Source: Sphingobium xenophagum NBRC 107872
GTDB taxonomy: Bacteria > Pseudomonadota > Alphaproteobacteria > Sphingomonadales > Sphingomonadaceae
Assembly (NCBI RefSeq): GCF_000367345.1
Contig: NZ_BARE01000007.1
Location: forward strand, 62,001 to 126,000
Length of the DNA stretch: 64,000 nt
Reading direction: 5' to 3'
The notes below the pieces were generated by a model that did no database searches, was not told the DNA's origin, and saw nothing but the letters and a program-made list of their open reading frames with translations. Below, in pieces: positions 55,241 to 64,000 of the stretch (positions within the stretch are counted from its first letter, which is position 1; each line of letters starts with the position of its first letter). The position numbers were made by a program, and so were the translations under genes.

Positions 55241-55378
55241 AGTCACGGGCAAAATCGGCTGCGTGTGATTTTGCGCCTATGCCTGTGGCTGTGATGCAAC
55301 AATCTGGCAATGCTTGCCGTTGTGCCATGCTATGCCTAGACGATCAGCCTGTTCCTTCGCAAAGGCCGACCGCGCCAC

Positions 55379-56629
55379 ATGATTCTATCCCGTTACGAAC
55401 GCATGATCGCCAAACGCTACCTGTTGCCGGGGAAGGGGGAGGGCTTCATCTTCCTCGTCGCCGGGATCAGCCTGGTCGCCGTCATGCTTGGTGTCGCTGC
55501 GCTCATCATCGTCATGAGCGTCATGAACGGCTTTCGCGCCGAACTGTTCGACAAGATTGTCGGCCTCAACGGCCATGCCGTGGTGCAAGGCTATGGCGGC
55601 CGTCTGCCTGACTGGCGTGCCGTTCTGGCGGAAGCCAAGGCGACACCGGGCGTCACCAGCGCGACGCCGATGATCGAACAGCCCTTGCTGGCTACCTTCA
55701 ACGGACGGGCGGAAGCCGTGTTGGTACGGGGCATGACCGTGGCCGACATCCGCGCCAACAAGACGCTGAAGGGCAAGGTGATCGCTGGCAGTCTGGACAG
55801 TCTGACGCCCAATAGCGGCAAGATCGGCATCGGATCGCGCCTGGCCGAAAATATGGGTATTCAGCTGGGCGACAGTCTGACCGTGATCAACCCGGCGGGC
55901 CGCTCCACCCCGTTCGGCACGGTGCCGCGGCAGGTCGCCTATCAGGTCGCCGCCATTTTCGAGGTCGGCATCTATGATTATGACAAGGCCTTCATCGTCA
56001 TGCCGATGGAGGATGCGCAGACCTTGCTCCTGCTGGGCGATGTCGTTGGCATGATCGAGGTTGAAACGGTCAATCCCGACAAGGTCGGCCAGATATTGGA
56101 ACCGCTGGCAGGCAAGGTTGCAGGCCGCGCCGTCATCACCGACTGGCGGCAGATGAACGCATCGCTGTTCGAGGCGCTGGCCGTCGAGCGGGTCGCGATG
56201 TTCGTCGTGCTATCGATCATCGTGCTGGTCGCGGTATTCAATATCTTGTCCTCGCTGATCATGCTGGTGCGCGCCAAGACGCGCGACATCGCGATTTTGC
56301 GCACGATGGGGGCGAGCCGGGCCGGGTTGGTGCGCATATTCATGACGGTGGGCGTCACCATCGGCACGCTGGGCATGGTGGCGGGGCTGATCCTTGGCTT
56401 TACCTTCCTTTTCTTCCGCCAGAATGTCGTCAACGCGATCCAGTTCGTGACAGGACAAAATCTCTGGGATCCCTCGATCCGCTTCCTGACCGAATTGCCC
56501 TCGCAAGCCGATCCCGTAGAGATCGCCACGATCTGCATCATGGCCTTGCTGTTCAGCTTCCTTGCGACGCTCTATCCGGCCTTTAAGGCCGCCAATACCG
56601 ATCCTGTGCAGGTTCTCCGCTATGAATGA
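55379..56629 (+). CDS. lolC: Lipoprotein-releasing ABC transporter permease (LolC/LolE type)
   Basis: 416 residues with four membrane helices: one near the N-terminus ([32 protein letters not shown]) and three at the C-terminus, with a large periplasmic domain between ([18 protein letters not shown]). The final [17 protein letters not shown] is the MacB/FtsX-family end. It extracts lipoproteins from the inner membrane and hands them to LolA. A single permease with one ATPase gene suggests an LolF-like homodimer. Overlaps lolD by 8 nt. Confidence 0.93.
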   Translation: MILSRYERMIAKRYLLPGKGEGFIFLVAGISLVAVMLGVAALIIVMSVMNGFRAELFDKIVGLNGHAVVQGYGGRLPDWRAVLAEAKATPGVTSATPMIEQPLLATFNGRAEAVLVRGMTVADIRANKTLKGKVIAGSLDSLTPNSGKIGIGSRLAENMGIQLGDSLTVINPAGRSTPFGTVPRQVAYQVAAIFEVGIYDYDKAFIVMPMEDAQTLLLLGDVVGMIEVETVNPDKVGQILEPLAGKVAGRAVITDWRQMNASLFEALAVERVAMFVVLSIIVLVAVFNILSSLIMLVRAKTRDIAILRTMGASRAGLVRIFMTVGVTIGTLGMVAGLILGFTFLFFRQNVVNAIQFVTGQNLWDPSIRFLTELPSQADPVEIATICIMALLFSFLATLYPAFKAANTDPVQVLRYE

Positions 56630-57293
56630 CATTTTGAAAGTCGTAGGGCTAACCCGCAGCTTTACCCAGGGTGGCGAGACGATCCATGTCCTGCGCGGTG
56701 TCGACCTGACCGTGGGGCCGGGCGAGATTGTCGCGCTGCTGGGGCCATCGGGCTCCGGCAAATCCACCCTGCTCCAGGCGGTTGGCCTGCTGGAGGGCGG
56801 CTTTGACGGGTCGATCCGCATTGATGGCGAAGAAGCAGCGAAGCTCGATAATGACGGCCGCACCCGGTTGCGCCGCGACGCATTGGGCTTCGTCTATCAG
56901 TTCCACCATCTGTTGCCCGATTTCAACGCGACCGAAAATGTCATCCTGCCCCAGGTCATCCGCGATACCGAGATGGAGGCCGCACGCACCCGCGCGGAAT
57001 CCTTGCTGACGTCCCTGGGCCTAGGTCATCGGCTGGACCACCGACCCAGCCAATTATCGGGCGGCGAGCAACAGCGTGTCGCCGTCGCCCGAGCGCTCGC
57101 CAACCGGCCTGCGCTGGTGCTGGCGGACGAACCGACCGGCAATCTGGATGAGCGGACCGCCGACATCGTTCTGGCTGAATTTCTGCGGCTGGTGCGTGAG
57201 GAGGGATCGGCAGCCTTGGTCGCGACCCATAATGAACGGCTTGCCGCCCGGATGGATCGCGTTGTCCGGCTGCACGAGGGGGTCTTGCAGTAA
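56622..57293 (+). CDS. lolD: Lipoprotein-releasing ABC transporter ATPase LolD
   Basis: 223 residues from the ATG overlapping the lolC stop; the longer open frame to 56562 is a lolC shadow. Walker [11 protein letters not shown]-loop [16 protein letters not shown] (the LolD/MacB-type region), signature [15 protein letters not shown], Walker [13 protein letters not shown], and the switch His in VATHNERLA. It energises lipoprotein release. Confidence 0.96.
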   Translation: MNDILKVVGLTRSFTQGGETIHVLRGVDLTVGPGEIVALLGPSGSGKSTLLQAVGLLEGGFDGSIRIDGEEAAKLDNDGRTRLRRDALGFVYQFHHLLPDFNATENVILPQVIRDTEMEAARTRAESLLTSLGLGHRLDHRPSQLSGGEQQRVAVARALANRPALVLADEPTGNLDERTADIVLAEFLRLVREEGSAALVATHNERLAARMDRVVRLHEGVLQ

Positions 57294-57368
57294 GGCAGCC
57301 CAATCTTACCCACAGACTTTTCTTCCGCAGGGCTGGTCACCAAGCTGGCCTTCTGGATAGAGTGCCCT

Positions 57369-60300
57369 ATGCCCCACGCCGCTTTCGTTCCGCTTCGCAT
57401 ATTCTCCTCCTACACCATGCTGGAAGGGGCGATCGATCCCAAGAAGATCGCCAAGCAGGCGCGGGCGCTCGGCTTCCCCGCCGCCGCCATCACGGATCGC
57501 AACGGCCTTTATGGCTCGATGGCCTTTTCCGACGCATGCAAGAGCGAGGGCGTCCAGCCGCTGATCGGCGCGATGCTGGGCGTGTTGCGACCGGGTCGCC
57601 CCGCCAATGCCCCGCCGGTCCATGACTGGCTGGCGCTCTATGCGCAGGATGAGGCCGGCTATGACAATCTGTGCGCGCTGGTCTCCATGGCGCATCTCGA
57701 CCGGCCGCTGGAGGAAGTGCCGCATGTCGACCTGGACGTGCTGGAGGGGCGGACCGACGGCCTGATCGCGCTGACCGCGGGCGGCGAAGGCGCGCTGGCC
57801 CGCCTCTTTGCGGAGGATCAGCCCGAAGCCGCGCTGGCCTATGCAGAGCGGCTGGAAACACTCTTTCCCGACCGTCTCTATATCGAAATCTGTCGTCGGC
57901 TCGATCCCATAGAGGGAAAGGCGGAGCCTGACCTGCTGGATCTGGCCTATGCCCGCAACCTGCCGCTGGTAGCAACCAACCCGACCTGCTTTACCGAACC
58001 GCATTTCCATGCCGCGCACGACGTCATGCTCTGCATCGCCGACAGTGCCTATGTCGACATGCCCGACCGGCGGACCAGTTCGCCCGACGCCTGGATGAAA
58101 CCGGCCGCTGAAATGCGCCGCCTGTTCGACGATCTGCCTGAAGCGTTGGCCAATACGCTGGTTATCGCCCAGCGCTGCGCCGTCGCCGCGCCCAAGCGCA
58201 AGCCGATCCTGCCCAGCCTTGCCGGTGATATCGAGGGCGAGGCGCGGATGCTGCGCGATCTGGCCAGCGCTGGCCTTGACGCCCGGCTTGCGAAGCTCGG
58301 CATCGTCGACGATGCCGCACGCCAGCCCTATCTCGACCGGCTGAAGTTCGAAACCGACATCATCATCCAGATGGGCTTCCCCGGCTATTTCCTGATCGTT
58401 GCCGACTTTATCAAATGGGCCAAGGATCATGACATTCCGGTCGGGCCGGGGCGTGGTTCGGGTGCAGGGTCGGTCGTTGCCTGGGCGCTGCTGATCACCG
58501 ATCTCGATCCGCTGCAACTTGGCCTGCTGTTCGAACGCTTCCTGAACCCAGAACGTGTGTCGATGCCCGACTTCGACATCGATTTCTGCGAAACGCGGCG
58601 CGGTGAAGTCATCCGCTACGTCCAGCAGAAATATGGCGTCGATCATGTCGCGCAGATCATCACCTTCGGAAAGCTCAAGGCCCGCGCGGTCCTCAAGGAT
58701 ACCGGGCGCGTGCTTCAGATGAGCTATGGTCAGGTCGACCGGCTTGCCAAGCTGGTGCCCAATCATCCGACAGACCCCTGGACGCTGGAACGTTCGCTCA
58801 ACGGCGTGGCGGAATTTCGCGCGGAATATGACAATGATGGCCAGGTCAAACGGCTGATCGACTATGCGATGAAGCTGGAGGGCTTTCCGCGCCATAGCTC
58901 CACCCATGCCGCGGGCGTGGTGATCGGCGACCGGCCGTTGCAGCAGTTGGTGCCGCTCTACCGCGATCCACGATCCGACATGCCAGTCACCCAGTTCGAC
59001 ATGAAATATGTCGAGGGGGCCGGTCTTGTGAAGTTCGACTTTCTGGGCCTCAAGACCCTGTCGGTGCTGCAAAAGGCGGTGCAGTTGCTGGCGGCGCGCG
59101 GCGTTACGGTGGAGCTTGATACGCTCAGCTGGGATGACAGCGCCGTTTATGATCTGCTCCAGCGGGGCGACACGGTCGGCGTGTTCCAGCTGGAATCGGA
59201 AGGAATGCGCAAGACGCTGGCCGCCGTGCGCCCGACCAATTTCGGCGACATCATCGCGCTCGTGTCGCTCTATCGGCCCGGTCCGATGGACAATATCCCC
59301 ATGTTCGGCCGCCGCAAGAACGGGCAGGAGGAGATTGAATATCCCCATATCCTGCTTAAACCGATCCTCGAAGAGACCTATGGCATCTTCGTCTATCAGG
59401 AACAGGTGATGCAGGCCGCGCAGATATTGGCCGGTTACAGTCTGGGCGACGCAGACTTGCTGCGCCGCGCGATGGGCAAGAAGGTGAAGGCGGAGATGGA
59501 CGCGCAGCGTTCGCGCTTCGTCGAGGGCTGCGCCGCCAGCGACATCAAGCCGGCCAAGGCGAATGAACTGTTCGACTTGATCGACAAATTCGCAGGCTAT
59601 GGCTTCAACAAGTCGCACGCTGCCGCCTATGCCTTGCTTGCCTATCAGACGGCGTGGCTGAAGGCGCATTATCCGGCGGAATTTTATGCCGGGTCGATGG
59701 CGTTCGATATTCATCTGACCGACAAGCTGACCATATTCGTGGACGATATGCGGCGCATGGGGCTGACCTGTCTGCCGCCTGACATCAACCGCAGTCAGGC
59801 GGACTTTTCGGTCGAGCCGATCGCGTATGAGGGCGATGATCCGCGGCTGGGCTATGCCGTGCGCTATGCTCTGGGTGGTCTGAAGGGTGTGGGCGAGAAG
59901 GCGATGGACCAGCTGGTTGCGGAACGCGACGCTGGCGGTCCGTTCAAGAGCCTGGACGATATTGCCGATCGGATCGAACCGCGATTGCTCAACCGGCGGC
60001 AGTTGGAAAGCCTGGCGGCGGCGGGGGCGTTTGACGCGATCCATGCCGACCGGGCTGGCGTCCATGCGGCGGCGGAAACGATATTGAGCGTTGCGTCAAG
60101 CGCGGCGCAGGCGCGTGAAAGCGGGCAGGGCGGGCTGTTCGGCGATGTCGAAACGCCCCATGCCGATGTCCGCATCCCGCCGCATCAGGCCTGGTCGGTG
60201 GCTGATCGCATGGCGCAGGAGAAGGAGGCGTTCGGCTTTTATTTTTCCGCCCACCCTGTCGATCGTTTCCGCCATCTGGCCGATGCCCGCGGGGCCAAAA

Positions 60301-60902
60301 GCTATGGCGCGATCTGCGCCGAGCCATTGGCGGGGGAAGCGCGCGCTACTGGCGTCATGGCGGCAATGGTCGAGGATGTACGCTGGCGCGAGACCAAGCG
60401 GGGGGCGCGTTATGCCAATGCGACCTTCTCTGACAGTAGTGGCCAGTTTCAGGCCAGCTGTTTCGAGGAAGACGCCTGCAAGGCGATCGAGGAACTGGCG
60501 CGCGATGGCGATTGCGCGCTACTATATGTCGAGCTGGATCGTTTGCCGGGTGAGGAAACGCCGCGTGTAACGGTGCGCAAGATCGAGCCATTCAAGCTGA
60601 TCGCCAGCGCGTCGCGCATGGAACTGGTGGTGGATACGACCGATCCGGTTGCGGTCGAGGCTCTGGCGGCGCTGATGGCGCAGAGCCGGGGTGGGCGGAG
60701 CGAATTGTTCCTGCGAACATCGGCCGGGAACGGGCAGGCTGTGCGCCTGTTTCTGGGCGATGATTTTCTGCTGGGTGCGGATCAGGTCGACGCCATGTCG
60801 GTGATCCCCAATCTGACGATCCACCGCTTCGAGCGGATGGAGCCGACCCAGGACGGCTACCGGACCCGCAACCGGCGGGCCGGAATGCGGCTGGTCGGCT
60901 GA
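57369..60902 (+). CDS. dnaE: DNA polymerase III alpha subunit
   Basis: 1177 residues, normal for DnaE1 and without intein. The N-terminal PHP domain (FVPLRIFSSYTMLEGAIDPK) has a partly degenerate metal site. The C-family polymerase core has GPGRGSGAGSVVAWAL, the catalytic aspartates in MPDFDIDFCE, the palm/fingers blocks (HAAGVVIGDRPL, GLGLKTLS-type region) and FNKSHAAAYALLAYQTAWLKAHYPAEF. An HhH and an OB-fold follow (ARATGVMAAMVEDVRWRETK). The replicative polymerase subunit. Follows lolD by 75 nt. Confidence 0.98.
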   Translation: MPHAAFVPLRIFSSYTMLEGAIDPKKIAKQARALGFPAAAITDRNGLYGSMAFSDACKSEGVQPLIGAMLGVLRPGRPANAPPVHDWLALYAQDEAGYDNLCALVSMAHLDRPLEEVPHVDLDVLEGRTDGLIALTAGGEGALARLFAEDQPEAALAYAERLETLFPDRLYIEICRRLDPIEGKAEPDLLDLAYARNLPLVATNPTCFTEPHFHAAHDVMLCIADSAYVDMPDRRTSSPDAWMKPAAEMRRLFDDLPEALANTLVIAQRCAVAAPKRKPILPSLAGDIEGEARMLRDLASAGLDARLAKLGIVDDAARQPYLDRLKFETDIIIQMGFPGYFLIVADFIKWAKDHDIPVGPGRGSGAGSVVAWALLITDLDPLQLGLLFERFLNPERVSMPDFDIDFCETRRGEVIRYVQQKYGVDHVAQIITFGKLKARAVLKDTGRVLQMSYGQVDRLAKLVPNHPTDPWTLERSLNGVAEFRAEYDNDGQVKRLIDYAMKLEGFPRHSSTHAAGVVIGDRPLQQLVPLYRDPRSDMPVTQFDMKYVEGAGLVKFDFLGLKTLSVLQKAVQLLAARGVTVELDTLSWDDSAVYDLLQRGDTVGVFQLESEGMRKTLAAVRPTNFGDIIALVSLYRPGPMDNIPMFGRRKNGQEEIEYPHILLKPILEETYGIFVYQEQVMQAAQILAGYSLGDADLLRRAMGKKVKAEMDAQRSRFVEGCAASDIKPAKANELFDLIDKFAGYGFNKSHAAAYALLAYQTAWLKAHYPAEFYAGSMAFDIHLTDKLTIFVDDMRRMGLTCLPPDINRSQADFSVEPIAYEGDDPRLGYAVRYALGGLKGVGEKAMDQLVAERDAGGPFKSLDDIADRIEPRLLNRRQLESLAAAGAFDAIHADRAGVHAAAETILSVASSAAQARESGQGGLFGDVETPHADVRIPPHQAWSVADRMAQEKEAFGFYFSAHPVDRFRHLADARGAKSYGAICAEPLAGEARATGVMAAMVEDVRWRETKRGARYANATFSDSSGQFQASCFEEDACKAIEELARDGDCALLYVELDRLPGEETPRVTVRKIEPFKLIASASRMELVVDTTDPVAVEALAALMAQSRGGRSELFLRTSAGNGQAVRLFLGDDFLLGADQVDAMSVIPNLTIHRFERMEPTQDGYRTRNRRAGMRLVG

Positions 60903-60905
60903 GCA

Positions 60906-61973
60906 TCACAGCAGCCGCATTTGCGCGCCTTCGGGCGGGCGGAACAGGTCGGTGCGCAGGGTCAGACGTTCGGCCCCCAGCCCGGCGCGCTTGCGGGCCT
61001 TGACGAAGCGGGTGCGGATGAGGTCCGCCCATACCCCTTGCCCCCGCATCCGGCTGCCAAAATTGGGGTCATTGTCCCGCCCGCCCCGCAATTCGCGAAT
61101 GATCGTCATGACCCGCGCCGCGCGATCGGGATAATGGGCGTCGAGCCAGGCGCGGAACAAAGGCGCGACTTCATGGGGCAGGCGAACGGGAATATAGGTG
61201 ACTTCGCGCGCGCCCGCTGCGGCGACGCGGGCGACGATCGTCTCGATCTCATGGTCGGTGATAGCCGGGATGATCGGCGATAGGCTGGCGTACACCGGCA
61301 CGCCAGCGTCTGCCAGTTGCCGGATCGCGTCCACACGGCGCAGCGGATGAGGCGCGCGCGGTTCGAGCGTCCGGGCGACCGCCGGGTCGAGCGTCGTCAC
61401 CGAAATGGCGACCGACACCAGCCTGTCGCGCGCCATGGCGGCGAGCAGATCGATGTCGCGCAGGATGCGGTCGGATTTGGTCGTGATGAATATGGGGTGG
61501 CGGCATTCCGCCAGCAATTCCAGGATCGATCGGGTGATCCGCCAGTCCTTTTCGATCGGCTGATAGGGATCGGTATTGGTGCCCAAAGCGATGGGCATGA
61601 CGGTGTAATTTTTCTTCGACAGTTCGGCGCGGAGCAAGGCTGCGGCGTCCGGCTTGGCGAATAGCCGGGTTTCAAAATCCAGCCCGGGCGACAGGTCATG
61701 ATAGGCGTGGGTCGGGCGCGCGAAACAATAGATGCAGCCATGTTCGCAGCCGCGATAGGCGTTGATCGACTGGCCGAAGCCAATATCGGGCGAATTGTTG
61801 CGGGTGACGATCGTGCGGGGATGTTCGACCGTGACCTGCGTTCGGGTTCGAGTGACGGGCCCGTCTATATCCTCCACCGCATCGAGCCAGTCGCCGTCGG
61901 CTTCGCGCTGGGGCAGGGAAAAACGCTCACTTTGCGTGTTGAATGTTGCGCCTCTTCCTTTCTCCATTCCCAT
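60906..61973 (-). CDS. Radical SAM protein, SPL/PA0069 family
   Basis: About 355 residues starting at ATG 61973 or 61967 (EKGRGATFN), typical of the family; a frame to 62033 adds a non-conserved hydrophobic segment. The 4Fe-4S motif CEHGCIYC, in the CxxxCxxC spacing, follows NAYRGC. Further motifs are YHDLSPGLDFETRLFAK, ITTKSDRILRDIDLL and LSPIIPAITDHEIETIV. It resembles spore photoproduct lyase in its core, but the non-spore family has no proven substrate. A DNA-repair role is inference. Faces dnaE. Confidence 0.85.
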   Translation of the reverse strand: MGMEKGRGATFNTQSERFSLPQREADGDWLDAVEDIDGPVTRTRTQVTVEHPRTIVTRNNSPDIGFGQSINAYRGCEHGCIYCFARPTHAYHDLSPGLDFETRLFAKPDAAALLRAELSKKNYTVMPIALGTNTDPYQPIEKDWRITRSILELLAECRHPIFITTKSDRILRDIDLLAAMARDRLVSVAISVTTLDPAVARTLEPRAPHPLRRVDAIRQLADAGVPVYASLSPIIPAITDHEIETIVARVAAAGAREVTYIPVRLPHEVAPLFRAWLDAHYPDRAARVMTIIRELRGGRDNDPNFGSRMRGQGVWADLIRTRFVKARKRAGLGAERLTLRTDLFRPPEGAQMRLL

Positions 61974-62054
61974 GACCGAACGAGAACATAAAAGGAACAA
62001 AATGTCAATCGGAAGTTCGTAAAGCCAGCCCATATACCATATGGCAAGTCCGGG

Positions 62055-62582
62055 TCAGCGCTCGGTCAGGCGGGGCATCAGTTCGACAAAGTTGCAGGGA
62101 CGAAAGCGGCTGTCGAGTTGGGTTACCAATATGCCGTCCCATGCGTCGCGCACCGCGCCGGTCGAACCGGGGAGCGCGAAAATATAGGTGCCGCGCGCGA
62201 CGCAGGCGGTGGCGCGGGACTGGATCGTGGAGGTGCCGATCGTCTGGTAGCTGAGCCAGCGGAACAGTTCGCCAAAGCCCGGAATTTCCTTGTCCTGCAC
62301 CTGGGCCAGCGCTTCAGGGGTAACATCGCGCCCGGTGACGCCGGTGCCGCCGGTGGTCAGGATGACGTCTATGTCGGGATCATCGATCCAGGCGTGAAGT
62401 CTGGCGACGATGGCGGACTTGTCGTCCCGCTCGATATAGCGGGCGGCCAAGACATGCCCCGCGCCTTCCAATCGTTCGACCAGCGTGTCGCCGGAGCGGT
62501 CGTCCGCCGCGCTGCGGGTGTCGGATATGGTCAACACGGCAATGCGGACGGGGATGAAGTCCCGGCTTTCGTCAATCGGCAT
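62055..62582 (-). CDS. moaB: Molybdenum cofactor biosynthesis protein B
   Basis: 175 residues from the ATG that shares its A with the stop of the upstream transglycosylase gene. MoaB/Mog-type adenylyltransferase fold: [19 protein letters not shown] at the start, the glycine-rich [18 protein letters not shown], and [18 protein letters not shown]. It adenylates molybdopterin before molybdate insertion, or is an inactive paralogue as E. coli MoaB. No other mo genes are adjacent. Confidence 0.93.
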   Translation of the reverse strand: MPIDESRDFIPVRIAVLTISDTRSAADDRSGDTLVERLEGAGHVLAARYIERDDKSAIVARLHAWIDDPDIDVILTTGGTGVTGRDVTPEALAQVQDKEIPGFGELFRWLSYQTIGTSTIQSRATACVARGTYIFALPGSTGAVRDAWDGILVTQLDSRFRPCNFVELMPRLTER

Positions 62583-64000
62583 CAGTCGGACCCGCCACCC
62601 ATCGACGCAGCCGGACGGGCGCGGCCATCGGCATGGCTCAGGCGAACAAGTTTCACGCCCTTGGCGTTGGGGAAGGTCGGCCACATGCCCTGCGCCATCC
62701 CGGTCAGGCAATCGGCGGTACCCTTGGCCTGAATCTGGTACATCCAATAGTTGCGCATGACGATGTTCACATAGGCGCGGGTTTCATAATAGGGCAGCGA
62801 TTCCATGAACAGCAATGGATCGCCCTTGTCATTGACCTGCGAGTTCCAGCGCTCCACCGGCAGCGGCCCGGCATTATAGGCGGCCATGACCTTAGGCAGC
62901 AGTCCGCCCGTGGCGCTCATGTCGCGCAATGCTTCCAGATAGCGCTGGCCAAATTCCATGTTGGTCGACGGGACGAACAGTTGCGCGGCGGAAGAAAGGC
63001 CCATGTCGCTGCCCGTGCCGGGGCGTACCTGCATGAGACCGCGCGCGCCAGCGCTGCTGACGACGTCGGACCGGAAGCCCGATTCCTGCAATGTGTGCGC
63101 GTAGATCAGCGAGGGATCGACGCGCCAGCCGCCATCGGGGCGCCAGTCGGGCGCGGGAAAACGGGCAAAGCTGGCCGGTTGCTTGCCCGCCGGGCCATTA
63201 TGGGCGAGCCACAATTGGGTCGCGGGCAGATTGAGCGCGTTGGCGAGGCGGAGCAGCGCATCATATTGGCCAGTGCCGCCAATCTTCGCCTGAAAACGCA
63301 GCAATTCGTCGGCGCGGGCGCTGTCGCCGATCGCGGCGAGCGCAATGGCCGCGCGGGCGTTGGGGCTGTCCTTCAGCGCCAGCCATTCGGCCTGACCGAA
63401 GCGGGTTGCGACTGGCGGGGCACCCAGCGGCATCCCCAATGATTCGCGCGCCAGCAGGCCGTAGAAGGTTTCATCCGACCGGGCGGCGAGTTTCAGATAG
63501 TTCGCGACCTTTTCCGCTTCGCCGCAGACCATATAGGCGCGCGACGCCCAATAGGCACCGGCCGCGCGCATATCGTCATTGGTTGCGAAGGCCGCGACAT
63601 TGGCAAAGGCCGGGGCAGCGGCGCGGCAATCATTCTGACGCCATGCGGCAAGGCCGGCGGTCCAGTGCGCCTGCACCGTCCAGTCGCCCCCAGTGCGGGT
63701 TTCGAGCGCGCGGGCGGCCATGCGCCGGGCATTGGCATCGTCATTTTCTATATAATAGGCCCAGGCGACGCGCTGGCGCACTTCCGTCAGCCCTTCCGGC
63801 GTCAGACCCGCTTCGCCGGTGGTCAGCAGCGCTTCGGCCCCGGCCGGATCGTCGACCTTGATGAAGGACTGTATCTGGCCGGAAAGCGCAACCGCCAGCG
63901 CATCCGTCTTGGTCGACACCACATATTCGCGGCGGGGCGCGGAACCCAGCCACACCATTTTCTGCACCTGTGGCAGGGTGGGCAGGATGGTTGCGCCGCG
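62582..64000 (-). CDS. slt: Soluble lytic murein transglycosylase (5' end outside window)
   Basis: More than 470 residues are visible; the frame is still open at the right edge. A helical, TPR-like superhelix ([39 protein letters not shown]) is followed by an SLT domain with catalytic Glu in [36 protein letters not shown] and [15 protein letters not shown]. It cleaves glycan strands forming 1,6-anhydroMurNAc. It overlaps moaB by 1 nt, so the two are coupled despite unrelated roles. Confidence 0.92.
   Translation of the reverse strand, partial: RGATILPTLPQVQKMVWLGSAPRREYVVSTKTDALAVALSGQIQSFIKVDDPAGAEALLTTGEAGLTPEGLTEVRQRVAWAYYIENDDANARRMAARALETRTGGDWTVQAHWTAGLAAWRQNDCRAAAPAFANVAAFATNDDMRAAGAYWASRAYMVCGEAEKVANYLKLAARSDETFYGLLARESLGMPLGAPPVATRFGQAEWLALKDSPNARAAIALAAIGDSARADELLRFQAKIGGTGQYDALLRLANALNLPATQLWLAHNGPAGKQPASFARFPAPDWRPDGGWRVDPSLIYAHTLQESGFRSDVVSSAGARGLMQVRPGTGSDMGLSSAAQLFVPSTNMEFGQRYLEALRDMSATGGLLPKVMAAYNAGPLPVERWNSQVNDKGDPLLFMESLPYYETRAYVNIVMRNYWMYQIQAKGTADCLTGMAQGMWPTFPNAKGVKLVRLSHADGRARPAASMGGGSD

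Noticed and set aside
57306-60065. 919-codon open frame antisense to dnaE
   Set aside because: Antisense to conserved DnaE; Arg/His/Gln-rich composition typical of GC-rich reverse frames.
57369-60902. Possible intein in dnaE
   Set aside because: Length (1177) is normal for DnaE1 and no splicing-type Cys/HN blocks were seen.

Overview
The window is a GC-rich chromosomal segment of an alphaproteobacterium, most likely a sphingomonad of the Sphingobium/Sphingomonas type. This rests on the mreBCD-mrdA-rodA block, a ccmCDEFGHI operon, lolC-lolD directly before dnaE, the protein sequences themselves, and two families of short palindromic REP-type repeats. It reads as core chromosome: no transposase, integrase, phage gene or CRISPR array was seen.

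Layout. 1-4.5 kb: on the minus strand, a histidine kinase and OmpR-type regulator, then an ExaA-like PQQ alcohol dehydrogenase, then a secreted pentapeptide-repeat protein. 4.7-7.1 kb: hemN with a tiny secreted protein overlapping its end, divergent from an OmpW-like porin. 7.3-13.3 kb: tRNA-Lys and the rod-shape operon. 13.4-24.8 kb: mutL and a secreted protein, a MaoC dehydratase, a PhoD phosphatase, an atypical DNA glycosylase, ychF, pgm, pth-rplY and two tandem TraB/GumN proteins. 24.9-31.2 kb: glyQ, an anomalous glyS, and ppdK. 31.2-35.6 kb: a membrane/HhH protein, two identical tRNA-Arg genes, cobQ and a tadE-tadG pair. 35.8-42.1 kb: a Phd-like/PAS protein, a small membrane protein, an arginine-succinyltransferase operon (M20 hydrolase, astA, astB), a DUF481 protein and rppH. 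42.3-47.2 kb: photolyase, a CFA-synthase-like methyltransferase, an SDR and purF. 47.4-54.9 kb: cytochrome c maturation operon, kup, hsp20. 55.4-64 kb: lolC-lolD, dnaE, a radical SAM protein, moaB and a lytic transglycosylase that runs off the window.

Many genes are tightly coupled by ATGA overlaps: mreC/mreD/mrdA/rodA, tadE/tadG, hydrolase/astA/astB, and ccmD/E plus ccmF/G/H/I. The most unusual structures are a chimeric glyS with a low-GC patch and two in-frame REP insertions; a sigma-32 promoter followed by a ROSE-like RNA thermometer before hsp20; an unannotated transcript predicted from a strong orphan terminator beside it; a Phd-antitoxin-like domain fused to PAS domains with matching TCCGTTTCGGA sites on both sides of the gene; and a DNA glycosylase that appears to lack any AUG start next to a REP element. 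All calls were made by reading sequence and from family knowledge, with no database search.
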